Assembly: GCA_012514965.1 (NCBI GenBank)
Contig: JAAYZH010000170.1
Coordinates: 1-15,918, forward strand
Length of the DNA: 15,918 nt
From: Clostridiaceae bacterium
GTDB taxonomy: Bacteria; Bacillota; Clostridia; Saccharofermentanales; Fastidiosipilaceae
Reading direction: 5' to 3'
Shown: in pieces, positions 7,574-14,104 of the stretch
Layout: every line of letters begins with the position of its first letter
Position numbering within the stretch: the stretch's first letter is position 1
Translations under genes and position numbers: made by a program
Notes under the pieces: model-generated
What the model was told of the DNA's origin: nothing
Databases searched by the model: none
What the model saw: only the letters and a program-made list of their open reading frames with translations

Positions 7574-9069
7574 CAAGAGAGATTTTTGATATAGCAGTAG
7601 TCGGCAGCGGCGGAGGCAGCATCCTTGCGGATACGGCAATGATCACCGGACATCGAGTAGCCTTGATTGAGGGTACAGCCTGGGGCGGAACTTGCCTCAA
7701 TCGAGGCTGTATTCCTACCAAAATCATGGTTCACGCCGCCGATCTGATTCGCGAAACGCAGCACGCGGCATCCATGGCTCTCGATGGTCAGCCGCTCACG
7801 ATAAACTGGCAGGCTCTCCGTGAACGGGTTTTTGGCAAAATCGATGAGGGTGCTTCCATGCCGGACTACTACGCCTCGGCGGGCAATGTCGTTCTCTATA
7901 TGGCGATGGCAAGTTTTGCCGGCAGAACTTCGGTCAAGGGTGAAGAGCTTTTTGCCTTGCACCTGAAGACCGCTGCCGGAGATGTCAGTGAAATTCTGGC
8001 GCGTAAGGTGGTTTTGGCCAACGGCGGTCACACGTTTATCCCACAGGGGCTGGGACTGGAAGATGTCGGCTTTGCGACCTCCGAAAGCTTCTTTACCCCG
8101 GAAGGTTTTCCCTCCAAGCCATACGAGTCGCTGATTATTGTCGGCGGCGGTGACATCGGCTGCGAATTTGCGCATATTTTTGCCAGTTTTGGCACCAAAG
8201 TCAAACTTGTTCAGCACAATGTTCGCCTGGTGCCGCGCCAGGATGGCGAGATCAGCGCCAGACTTCTGAAAATTTTCGAGCATGACGGGGTCGAAGTGTA
8301 TTTGAACCGCGATACGGTCGAAGCGGGTCGCAGCAGAAACGGCAAAACCATGCGCGTTGTACATCGCGTGACAGGTGAAGAAGAGCTGCTCGAGGCAGAG
8401 GAGATCTTCGTTTCTCCGGGGATCCGCGCGAATAGCCCGAGCTTGAATCTGGCCGCGATTGGTTTGCGGACGGCCGATAACGGCTGGATCGAGACCAACG
8501 AATATCTCGAAACACGGGTGCCCGGAGTCTATGCCCTGGGTGATTTGAACGGCCATCAGCAGCTGCGGCACAAGTCCAATTATGAAGCAACGATCCTGGC
8601 CTGGAACCTCTTGCAGGAGGGGGCTTCGCATCCGGACAAGCGCCGTCAGGCAGATTATGACATAGTGCCTTCTGCTACATTTACGGCTGTGCAGATCGGT
8701 GCGGTGGGGCTGACAGAAGAGCAGGCCCGCTGGCATCATGTGCCATATAAGGTCGGCTACCTGCCTTTCTCCGCTACCGCGCAGGGCTATGCCAGGGGTT
8801 TTCTGCCTGATTCCCTTGTAGATGGTTTCGCCAAAGTCCTTGTGACTCCGGATGAGAGCCGTATTATTGGTGTCCATATTCTGGCGCCGGAAGCATCCAG
8901 TCTGGTACAGCCTTATGTGTACATGATGGCTGCGGCCAAAGAACCACAGTTGCGTCCTGATGCTCCGGCTGTTGTGCAGCGTACGATGACGATTCATCCA
9001 TCTTTGTCTGAGTTGCCTGCCTGGGCCATAGGGAACTGGCGTGAGGGCGAGGAGGAGGCTCTGTTATGA
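7570..9069 (+). CDS. FAD-dependent pyridine nucleotide-disulfide oxidoreductase (dihydrolipoyl dehydrogenase / mycothione reductase-like)
   Basis: A 499-residue cytosolic flavoprotein of the disulfide reductase family. Domains in order are an FAD-binding Rossmann motif (VVGSGGG, 10-16), the redox-active pair Cys42/Cys47 in GGTCLNRGCIPTK (39-51), an NAD(P)-binding motif (IVGGGDIGCEF, 190-200), the FAD-contacting ALGD (322-325), and a C-terminal dimer domain with His476-Pro477 and Glu481 (TIHPSLSE), the catalytic base pair of the family. All catalytic residues are present, so it should transfer electrons between NAD(P)H and a disulfide substrate. Which one (lipoamide, a low-molecular-weight thiol disulfide, or another) cannot be told, because no 2-oxoacid dehydrogenase E1/E2 or thiol-synthesis gene is nearby. 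The start ATG overlaps the preceding stop (ATGA), which rules in favour of 7570 over a GTG/ATG-like start at 7537. The end overlaps the asparaginase start. Confidence 0.88.
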   Translation: MTREIFDIAVVGSGGGSILADTAMITGHRVALIEGTAWGGTCLNRGCIPTKIMVHAADLIRETQHAASMALDGQPLTINWQALRERVFGKIDEGASMPDYYASAGNVVLYMAMASFAGRTSVKGEELFALHLKTAAGDVSEILARKVVLANGGHTFIPQGLGLEDVGFATSESFFTPEGFPSKPYESLIIVGGGDIGCEFAHIFASFGTKVKLVQHNVRLVPRQDGEISARLLKIFEHDGVEVYLNRDTVEAGRSRNGKTMRVVHRVTGEEELLEAEEIFVSPGIRANSPSLNLAAIGLRTADNGWIETNEYLETRVPGVYALGDLNGHQQLRHKSNYEATILAWNLLQEGASHPDKRRQADYDIVPSATFTAVQIGAVGLTEEQARWHHVPYKVGYLPFSATAQGYARGFLPDSLVDGFAKVLVTPDESRIIGVHILAPEASSLVQPYVYMMAAAKEPQLRPDAPAVVQRTMTIHPSLSELPAWAIGNWREGEEEALL

Positions 9070-10061
9070 GTCTAAAACGCGTTCTTCTGATCGCTACGGG
9101 CGGCACAATCGCCAGCCGGCCTGCCGGCTGCGGCTGGGAGCCTCAGCTGAGCGGCGAACAGATTCTCGATTATGTGCCGGAGCTTAAAGATATCGCGGAC
9201 TTCGCTTCGCTCCCCTTGTTCAGCATCGACAGCACGAATATGAATCCGTCGTTTTGGCTGCTCATTGCCGAAACGATACGTGAATACTACGATCATTACG
9301 ATGCTTTTGTGCTGACGCATGGGACCGATACTTTGGCCTACACTGCCGCTGCTCTGAGCTACCTGATCCGGAACAGCCGCAAGCCCATCGTGCTGACCGG
9401 CTCGCAAAAGAGCATCGCTCTGCGCGACACCGACGCCCGCCGCAATCTGGTCGATGCCTTCATCTATGCCGTAGACGCGGACGCCTGCGGAGTGAAAGTC
9501 GTTTTTGACTCGCAAATTCTCCTGGGTACGCGGGTGCGCAAAACACACACGCAAAGCTACAACGCCTTCACCAGCATTGATTATCCGCCTATCGGCCTGA
9601 TCCGCAGGGACGCTGTGCTTTATTTCATCAAAGAAATCCCGACGGAACCCGTGGCTTTTCGTTTGGCCATGGACGCGAATGTAGTGGTTCTTAAACTGGT
9701 ACCGGGCCTGATGCCTGAGATCCTGTCCGCTATGGTCGAATTATCACACGCAGTGATTATCGAGGGCTTCGGAGTGGGCGGCTTGCCGAATATCGATGGC
9801 TGGAACCTCGCGGATGTGGCAGCGAAACTTTTGGCAGAGAACAAAATCCTGGTAATGAGCACTCAGGTGCAGCATGAAGGCAGCGACATGGGTGTTTACC
9901 AGGTAGGTCACGAACTCAAGCATATTCTCGGGATGCCGGAAGGTTTCACAATGACACCCGAGGCTTTGACTTGCAAACTTATGTGGATACTGGCGCAGAC
10001 GCGAAACCCGCAAGAGGTCAAGCGCCTGCTCTATCAAAGAATCGATCACGATATTCTCTAG
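9066..10061 (+). CDS. ansA: Type I L-asparaginase
   Basis: It hydrolyses L-asparagine to aspartate and ammonia (EC 3.5.1.1). The 331-residue protein has the family's two catalytic triad regions: TGGTIAS at 11-17 with Thr14 as nucleophile, and THGTDT at 84-89 with Thr87/Asp88, completed by Lys115 in TGSQKS. The substrate-contacting DST is at 56-58. There is no signal peptide, and length and motifs match the cytoplasmic type I enzymes. The ATG overlaps the preceding stop (ATGA), with GAGGAGG shortly upstream, so it is the last member of the coupled topoisomerase-GNAT-flavoprotein-asparaginase series. The gene stops six bases from the convergent aspartate kinase, and no terminator hairpin is visible between them. 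A glutaminase side activity is possible in this family. Confidence 0.94.
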   Translation: MSLKRVLLIATGGTIASRPAGCGWEPQLSGEQILDYVPELKDIADFASLPLFSIDSTNMNPSFWLLIAETIREYYDHYDAFVLTHGTDTLAYTAAALSYLIRNSRKPIVLTGSQKSIALRDTDARRNLVDAFIYAVDADACGVKVVFDSQILLGTRVRKTHTQSYNAFTSIDYPPIGLIRRDAVLYFIKEIPTEPVAFRLAMDANVVVLKLVPGLMPEILSAMVELSHAVIIEGFGVGGLPNIDGWNLADVAAKLLAENKILVMSTQVQHEGSDMGVYQVGHELKHILGMPEGFTMTPEALTCKLMWILAQTRNPQEVKRLLYQRIDHDIL

Positions 10062-10067
10062 CTTTGT

Positions 10068-11426
10068 TTAGTTAAAGAAACTCTTGTAAAGCTCGCGAAT
10101 TGCGTAATTGCAGAGGGTTTCTTTAATTCCGAAGAGAATCGATATTTCGGAAGGGCCTTGGACGACCAGGTCGATATTGATACCGGCGCGGCTCAGGGCA
10201 TTGACGGCGCGGCCCAGGACACCGACCGCGCTTTTCATTGCGGCACCGACGGCCATGACCAGAGCAAGTCCGTGGTTCACATAACATGAGTCGACCTCGA
10301 GCTCCTTGAGTATGCGAGTCACGACCAGTCGCTCTTTATCCGGGGTGAAAACCTCTTCACGCAAGACGATGGACAGGGAATCGATACCGGATGGCATGTG
10401 CTCAAACGGGATGTTGTAATCCGACAAAATCTTCATCACTTCTAAGGCGAAACCGACCTCGCTGTTCATGAGGTACTTTTCGATGTGAAGAATGCAGAAG
10501 CCTTTTTTGCCCGAAATGCCGGTAATAATGCCGTCAAAATCGCTGCGTCTCGCGACGATGGAGGTGCCTGCGCTGTCCGGATTATTCGTGTTCTTGATCT
10601 GCAGCGGGATGTTCCCGCGGCGAACAGGCTCAAGGGCAGCTTCGTGCAGGACGGAAAAACCTGTGTAAGACAATTCGCGCATTTCGTCGTAGGTGAGCTC
10701 GGTGATCGGGTGCGGATTGGGAATCAAGCCGGGGTGCACAGAATAGACGGCGTCGACGTCCGTCCAGTTCTCATAGATGCGGGCTTGGAGGGCAGCTGCG
10801 AGAATCGAGCCGGTGATGTCAGAACCGCCGCGGGTAAACGTGATGACGTTGCCTTCTTTCGTGTAGCCAAAAAAGCCTGGGAACACCACGATATCAGAGC
10901 GGTCCAGCAAACTGTCACGCAGATTATCATAGGTTTCAGCCAGGGGTCTGATGACCCCCTTGATGTTGCTCAGGTAGAAACCTGCTTCATCCGGTGAAAT
11001 ATAGGTGGCGGGAATACCGCTGTTGCGTAGGTAATCGGCGATCAGCTTGGCGTTATTATCCTCACCGGCTGCCTTGAGGGCATCCGTCAGGAGCGGGAAG
11101 TCATGGCCGTAACGCTCGATGCGAGCCGACAAGTCCTGACGAACCAGCTCTGTGTAGTCGGTGGGAATGTCCAGCGACTCCGCGATCTCGCCGTAACGCG
11201 ACGCGATTTTCTCGATCAAGTCACGCCCTTCGTAGTCATGGGCAATTGCCGAGGCCAAAGCAATCAGCATATCGGTGATCTTGCTCTCTGAAGCCACGAT
11301 CTTGCCGGGGGCGGAGACCACGATGTATCTTCGGTGGGAATCACGCAAAATGATATCACGCACTTTGCGGATCTGTTCGGCAGAGGCCAAAGACGAGCCT
11401 CCAAATTTACAAACAATATCTTCCAT
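10068..11426 (-). CDS. Aspartate kinase with two ACT domains
   Basis: It phosphorylates L-aspartate with ATP (EC 2.7.2.4), the committed step toward lysine, methionine, threonine and diaminopimelate. The 452-residue monofunctional protein opens with the kinase motif CKFGGSSLAS (6-15). It continues with VVSAPGK (36-42), the nucleotide/aspartate region FTRGGSDITGS (197-207) and DVDAVYSVHP (223-232). Two C-terminal ACT domains (about 307-370 and 386-450) imply allosteric feedback control by an end-product amino acid; which one is not readable. I use the ATG complementary to 11424-11426, eight codons inside a longer frame beginning with TTG at 11450. The TTG has no ribosome binding site, whereas the ATG has GAAGGGA about ten bases upstream. 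It is convergent with ansA, whose product is its substrate. lysC or thrA-type naming is left open. Confidence 0.94.
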   Translation of the reverse strand: MEDIVCKFGGSSLASAEQIRKVRDIILRDSHRRYIVVSAPGKIVASESKITDMLIALASAIAHDYEGRDLIEKIASRYGEIAESLDIPTDYTELVRQDLSARIERYGHDFPLLTDALKAAGEDNNAKLIADYLRNSGIPATYISPDEAGFYLSNIKGVIRPLAETYDNLRDSLLDRSDIVVFPGFFGYTKEGNVITFTRGGSDITGSILAAALQARIYENWTDVDAVYSVHPGLIPNPHPITELTYDEMRELSYTGFSVLHEAALEPVRRGNIPLQIKNTNNPDSAGTSIVARRSDFDGIITGISGKKGFCILHIEKYLMNSEVGFALEVMKILSDYNIPFEHMPSGIDSLSIVLREEVFTPDKERLVVTRILKELEVDSCYVNHGLALVMAVGAAMKSAVGVLGRAVNALSRAGINIDLVVQGPSEISILFGIKETLCNYAIRELYKSFFN

Positions 11427-11461
11427 TGAGGTAGATCCCTTCAAGAACAAAATTCGGTCTC

Positions 11462-11490
11462 ATAATAGATGAATTTCATCTTTTGTTCAA
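11462..11490 (-). promoter_or_regulatory. Promoter of the aspartate kinase gene
   Basis: On the reverse strand TTGAAC (complement of 11485-11490) and TATTAT (complement of 11462-11467) are separated by exactly 17 bases, four of six and five of six matches to the housekeeping consensus. Transcription would begin near 11455, giving a short leader of about 30 bases. A 15-base palindrome lies within the spacer. Confidence 0.65.
11467..11481. promoter_or_regulatory. Palindrome shared by two divergent promoters, possible operator
   Basis: AGATGAATTTCATCT is a perfect inverted repeat of seven bases around one central base. It fills most of the spacer of the leftward aspartate kinase promoter and includes the -35 position of the rightward yqeG promoter. 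A dimeric regulator bound here could affect both genes. The regulator is not identifiable. A weak hairpin in RNA is the alternative. Confidence 0.4.
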
Positions 11491-11503
11491 TAATTGCTAT
11501 ACT
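11475..11503 (+). promoter_or_regulatory. Extended -10 promoter of the YqeG-family phosphatase gene
   Basis: TGC-TATACT (TATACT at 11498-11503) is an extended -10 element with five of six consensus bases. TTCATC at 11475-11480 sits 17 bases upstream as a weak -35. The predicted start near 11510 gives a leader of about 55 bases. Confidence 0.55.
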
Positions 11504-11564
11504 TACAGGGCAGATTTCATTCATGGCAAGGGTCATTTAGGCCTTGCGGACAGAGGAGAGAGCC

Positions 11565-12119
11565 ATGTTCAGGCAATGGATTCCGGATGCTTATTATCAG
11601 AGTCTGGCACAAGTCCCGATTCAAGACTTGTTCCGCAGGGGCTACCGCGTGGCTTTGCTTGATATTGACAATACGCTGGCTGCCCACGGAAGCAGCTTTG
11701 GCCAGGACTACGCGCACGCGCAGGTAGACCGTTTTCAGGCTGCCGGGTTTCAAGTATACATCCTTTCGAATGCGTTTCAGCACAGAGCTGAGAGTTTCGG
11801 GCAGGACTTCGGTGTGACCATCATCGGGGATGCCGGCAAGCCAGGCACGAAGGGTGTAGAGCGGGCATTGCAGGAGTCCGGAGCGCGCCGAGAAGAGCTC
11901 CTGCTATTCGGAGATCAGCTCTTCACTGATGTCTGGTCGGGTACGCGAGCCGGGATTATGACAGTTCTCCTGGATCGTTTGAGTACCCACGAGCCATGGT
12001 ATATTCATCTCAAGCGGATCGGGGAGCGATTTGTAAAATATGCAACGAAGACACGCGCACATTTTGACCGCATTCCGGAAGTCTCTTCCGAAATTGATGA
12101 GAAGAAAGTGAACCTGTGA
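11565..12119 (+). CDS. YqeG-family HAD-superfamily (class IIIA) phosphatase
   Basis: A 184-residue soluble protein with all four HAD motifs: motif I DIDNTL (33-38, nucleophile Asp33 and acid/base Asp35), motif II SN at 69-70, motif III lysine in GKPG (91-94), and motif IV GDQLFTD (116-122). This pattern and length match the YqeG family of Gram-positive bacteria, whose members are related to phosphatidylglycerophosphate phosphatases; the physiological substrate here is not shown by the sequence. ATG 11565 is preceded by AGGAG (11554-11558) with six bases spacing. A longer frame from 11544 would swallow that site and is rejected. It has its own promoter and no close operon partner, since a gap of 189 bases and a new promoter precede efp. 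Confidence 0.88.
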   Translation: MFRQWIPDAYYQSLAQVPIQDLFRRGYRVALLDIDNTLAAHGSSFGQDYAHAQVDRFQAAGFQVYILSNAFQHRAESFGQDFGVTIIGDAGKPGTKGVERALQESGARREELLLFGDQLFTDVWSGTRAGIMTVLLDRLSTHEPWYIHLKRIGERFVKYATKTRAHFDRIPEVSSEIDEKKVNL

Positions 12120-12124
12120 CGGCC

Positions 12125-12147
12125 GTACAGCCGGATTTCGGTCGTAC
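12125..12147 (+). terminator. Hairpin just after the YqeG gene, possible weak terminator
   Basis: Bases 12125-12133 and 12139-12147 form a stem of nine positions with one A-C mismatch and one G-U pair, around a five-base loop. It begins six bases after the stop codon. No T tract follows, so termination would be inefficient or Rho-assisted. It could instead stabilise the 3' end of the message. Confidence 0.35.
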
Positions 12148-12193
12148 CATCCACGTTCGAGCTGGATATTGGAGAATATCCCCCCGTTTTGTC

Positions 12194-12222
12194 TTGCCTA
12201 TTAATGGCAAAGTCGATAAAAT
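12194..12222 (+). promoter_or_regulatory. Promoter of the efp operon
   Basis: TTGCCT (12194-12199) and TAAAAT (12217-12222) are separated by 17 bases, with four and five of six matches to the housekeeping consensus. Transcription would start near 12229 and leave an 80-base leader with a small hairpin (AAAGC/GCTTT, 12228-12242). It probably drives efp and, by readthrough, the downstream Asp23-to-xseA genes. Confidence 0.55.
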
Positions 12223-12308
12223 TAGAAAAAGCTTGTGGCTTTGCCTGGAATTCTGGCTAGGGCAGCGAGTTAATTATTTAGTATGTCTTAGCAATTAGGA
12301 GGATAAAT

Positions 12309-12866
12309 ATGATTTCCGCAGGTGAATTTCGGAATGGTGTGACGTTTGAGATGGACGGTGATGTCTATCAGGTAGTTGAGTTTCAACATGTGAAGCCTGG
12401 CAAAGGCGCGGCTTTTGTGAGAACGAAGTACAAGAATATCCGTACCGGCGCCGGAATTGAGCGCAGCTTCAACCCAAACGACAAGTTTGAGCAGGTTTCA
12501 CTCGAGCGCCGTGACATGAGCTTCCTGTACAAGGATGGCGATCTCTACTATTTCATGGATGTCGACACTTATGAGCAGCAGCCATTCAGCCCCGACATGA
12601 TCGGTGACAAGATTCAGTTTATTAAAGAAGGCATGGTTTGCAAGATCGTTACGTACAAGGGCACTGTTTTTGAGGTGGAACCCCCTACATTCGTCGTTCT
12701 GGAAGTTACGCAGACCGAGCCCGGAGTCAAGGGTGATACTGCTACGAACGCGACGAAAACCGCAACCGTCGAGACGGGTGCGACAATTCGTGTACCGCTC
12801 TTCGTGAACGAAGGTGATCTGGTCCGTATCGATACACGTACAGGCGCTTATATGGAGCGCGCCTGA
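12309..12866 (+). CDS. efp: Elongation factor P
   Basis: EF-P binds the ribosome next to the P site and rescues stalls at polyproline stretches. The protein has 185 residues, the standard length, with the three beta-barrel domains of the family. The ribosome-contacting loop reads [10 protein letters not shown] (29-38). Lys32 is the residue modified in bacteria that use a lysine-based modification; the chemistry used here cannot be seen, and no modification gene is nearby. The second half contains the usual [17 protein letters not shown] stretch (about 141-157) and the C-terminal [12 protein letters not shown] strong AGGAGG (12297-12302) lies six bases before the ATG. It heads a gene order (efp, Asp23 family, amaP, DUF2273, nusB, xseA) common in Clostridia. 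Confidence 0.98.
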   Translation: MISAGEFRNGVTFEMDGDVYQVVEFQHVKPGKGAAFVRTKYKNIRTGAGIERSFNPNDKFEQVSLERRDMSFLYKDGDLYYFMDVDTYEQQPFSPDMIGDKIQFIKEGMVCKIVTYKGTVFEVEPPTFVVLEVTQTEPGVKGDTATNATKTATVETGATIRVPLFVNEGDLVRIDTRTGAYMERA

Positions 12867-12878
12867 TTTTCGGGCGCT
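12856..12878 (+). repeat. Hairpin overlapping the efp stop codon
   Basis: AGCGC..CC (12856-12863) pairs with GGGCGCT (12872-12878), with one bulged G and a loop of about eight bases that contains the efp stop codon. There is no T run, so it is not a clear terminator. It may partly insulate efp from, or protect the message of, the following Asp23-family gene, which starts 23 bases after the efp stop. Confidence 0.35.
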
Positions 12879-12889
12879 AGTGAATAATT

Positions 12890-13270
12890 ATGGCTCTGGA
12901 GGATTCAGCAAGGGGTAAGGGCGACCGTACGATGTCGCTTGGCTTTATCGCGCAATACGCCGCGGAAGCCGCCTTACAGACCGATGGTGTAGCATCGCTG
13001 GAACACAGCAGCGTAGCGGCGTTCAAGGACTCCTTCGGTGTCGAGCACGAGGGTGAGGGCGTAGAAGTACGATTCAAGGCCGAGCAAGAAGGCCTGGTCG
13101 ACATCACAGTCTACCCTGTCATTTATTTTGGCAGAATGATTCCGGAAGTAGCCTGGCAAATCCAGGTCAATGTCAAAGCTGATGTCGAGAAGTACACCGG
13201 CCTGATAGTGAATTCGGTTAATGTTTATGTCAGAGACATTATTCCGCAGGAGGAGGGTTTTGATGCGTAG
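12890..13270 (+). CDS. Asp23/Gls24-family envelope stress response protein
   Basis: A 126-residue soluble protein of the Asp23/Gls24 family (DUF322). The first helix IAQYAAEAALQTDGVASL (20-37) matches the family pattern IAxIAxxAALEVEGV. The C-terminal half contains the conserved DITVYPVIYFGRMIPEVAWQIQVNVKADVEKYTGL region (71-105). Members in Firmicutes attach to the membrane through AmaP and support envelope homeostasis; here the amaP gene follows with an eight-base overlap. The start is uncertain. ATG 12890 has no good ribosome binding site, but the next ATG (12932) would cut into the conserved N-terminal strand, so 12890 or a nearby alternative start is preferred. Part of its C-terminal motif is repeated exactly in the amaP gene at DNA level. 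Confidence 0.87.
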   Translation: MALEDSARGKGDRTMSLGFIAQYAAEAALQTDGVASLEHSSVAAFKDSFGVEHEGEGVEVRFKAEQEGLVDITVYPVIYFGRMIPEVAWQIQVNVKADVEKYTGLIVNSVNVYVRDIIPQEEGFDA

Positions 13271-13814
13271 TACAAGCAGATTGCTGTTGGCAATCGTGTC
13301 TGTCATTGCGATGGTCGTGCCATTGGTGTACGTCCTGATTCTACTGGGAAACACACAGGTGATCACGATAGGCCAGAGCTTTTTGCAGAATCGTCCTGAG
13401 GGCGTTTTCCGTGTTGTGCTGACTGCGGTTTTTTTACTGCTGGTGCTGTTTTGCCTGGCTTCTCTGATCTATGCCATTTTCGGTGCCCGTATGCGTAAGA
13501 GCCGGGCCAAGAGCAATGACATTGGTATGATTGATATCGGTGTCGGAGCCCTGGAGAATATCGCGTTGAATGCGGCCAAAGCCGCCCAGGCCGGCATCAA
13601 GACGGCGAAAGCCAGGGTCTACGCAGCTCCGGATGATCAGGTCGAAATTGAGCTGGTTGTGGTTTTGTATTCAGACGTCGAGATTCCCTTACAAATGGCA
13701 AAGATCCAGGACAGGGTGAAGAAGGATGTCGAGAAGTACACCGGGATCGGTGTACACAAGGTCAAGGTCAAAGTGACCCGTGTCGAGCTGATCGGTACAA
13801 AGGTCGAACGGTGA
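13263..13814 (+). CDS. amaP: Alkaline shock response membrane anchor protein AmaP
   Basis: A 183-residue protein with two predicted membrane helices (about 7-29 and 51-73) followed by a cytoplasmic Asp23-like domain. That domain ends in VKKDVEKYTGIGVHKVKVKV (152-171), the same signature as in the preceding protein. This layout defines AmaP, which anchors Asp23-type proteins to the membrane. I start at ATG 13263 because a strong GGAGGAGGG site (13249-13257) stands just before it and the membrane helix follows at once. A longer frame from 13221 would add residues encoded inside the upstream gene. The start overlaps the upstream stop by eight bases, indicating translational coupling. Confidence 0.88.
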   Translation: MRSTSRLLLAIVSVIAMVVPLVYVLILLGNTQVITIGQSFLQNRPEGVFRVVLTAVFLLLVLFCLASLIYAIFGARMRKSRAKSNDIGMIDIGVGALENIALNAAKAAQAGIKTAKARVYAAPDDQVEIELVVVLYSDVEIPLQMAKIQDRVKKDVEKYTGIGVHKVKVKVTRVELIGTKVER

Positions 13815-13824
13815 GGCGCTGCGT

Positions 13825-14061
13825 ATGAAGCGTTTATTCGACCCGATCTTACGTCTGTTGCATGGCAAAGACGCCGGCATTGTCGGCGCCGTAGTCGGCT
13901 TTGGCTTTGCATTGCTCTGGGCGATTTTCGGTTTTTGGCGTACACTGTTCATCCTGCTGCTGACTTTGGCAGGTTATATTGTCGGAGCGCGCTTTTTCCG
14001 TAATTCGACGCATTTCCGCGAATTGATTGACAAATTTCTGCCGCCGGGCAGGTTTCGCTAA
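13825..14061 (+). CDS. DUF2273 small membrane protein
   Basis: A 78-residue protein with a short basic N-terminus (MKRLFDPILRLLHGKD), two adjacent hydrophobic helices (about 18-36 and 38-58) with glycine-rich faces, and a basic C-terminus. Length, topology and position directly after amaP match the DUF2273 family, which usually accompanies Asp23/Gls24 genes and is thought to act with them at the membrane. It starts 10 bases after amaP; TGAGG (13812-13816), overlapping the amaP stop, provides the ribosome binding site at eight bases spacing. No biochemical function is known for the family. Confidence 0.8.
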   Translation: MKRLFDPILRLLHGKDAGIVGAVVGFGFALLWAIFGFWRTLFILLLTLAGYIVGARFFRNSTHFRELIDKFLPPGRFR

Positions 14062-14078
14062 AGCTGGTACAAGTTAAA

Positions 14079-14090
14079 CGGCCGCGGCCG
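14079..14090 (+). repeat. Perfect 12-base palindrome abutting the nusB ribosome binding site
   Basis: CGGCCGCGGCCG is fully self-complementary and ends at the base before GGGAGGAG of nusB. As RNA it could form a five-base-pair stem only with a tiny two-base loop, so pairing between molecules, binding by a protein, or chance are alternatives. It sits in the 43-base gap between the DUF2273 gene and nusB. Confidence 0.35.
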
Positions 14091-14104
14091 GGAGGAGACA
14101 AGCC

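Noticed and set aside
7474..8997. A 507-codon open frame on the minus strand opposite the flavoprotein gene
   Set aside because: The plus-strand protein has every family motif, while the antisense translation shows no recognisable domain, has no ribosome binding site evidence and crosses a gene boundary. It is an effect of GC-rich codon usage.
10059..10085. A bidirectional terminator between ansA and the aspartate kinase gene
   Set aside because: Only a four-base CTTT/AAAG match is present, too weak to count as a terminator hairpin.
12116..12298. A 60-codon frame beginning with GTG that overlaps the YqeG stop
   Set aside because: There is no ribosome binding site, no recognisable motif, and it covers a hairpin and the efp promoter, so it is more likely untranslated.
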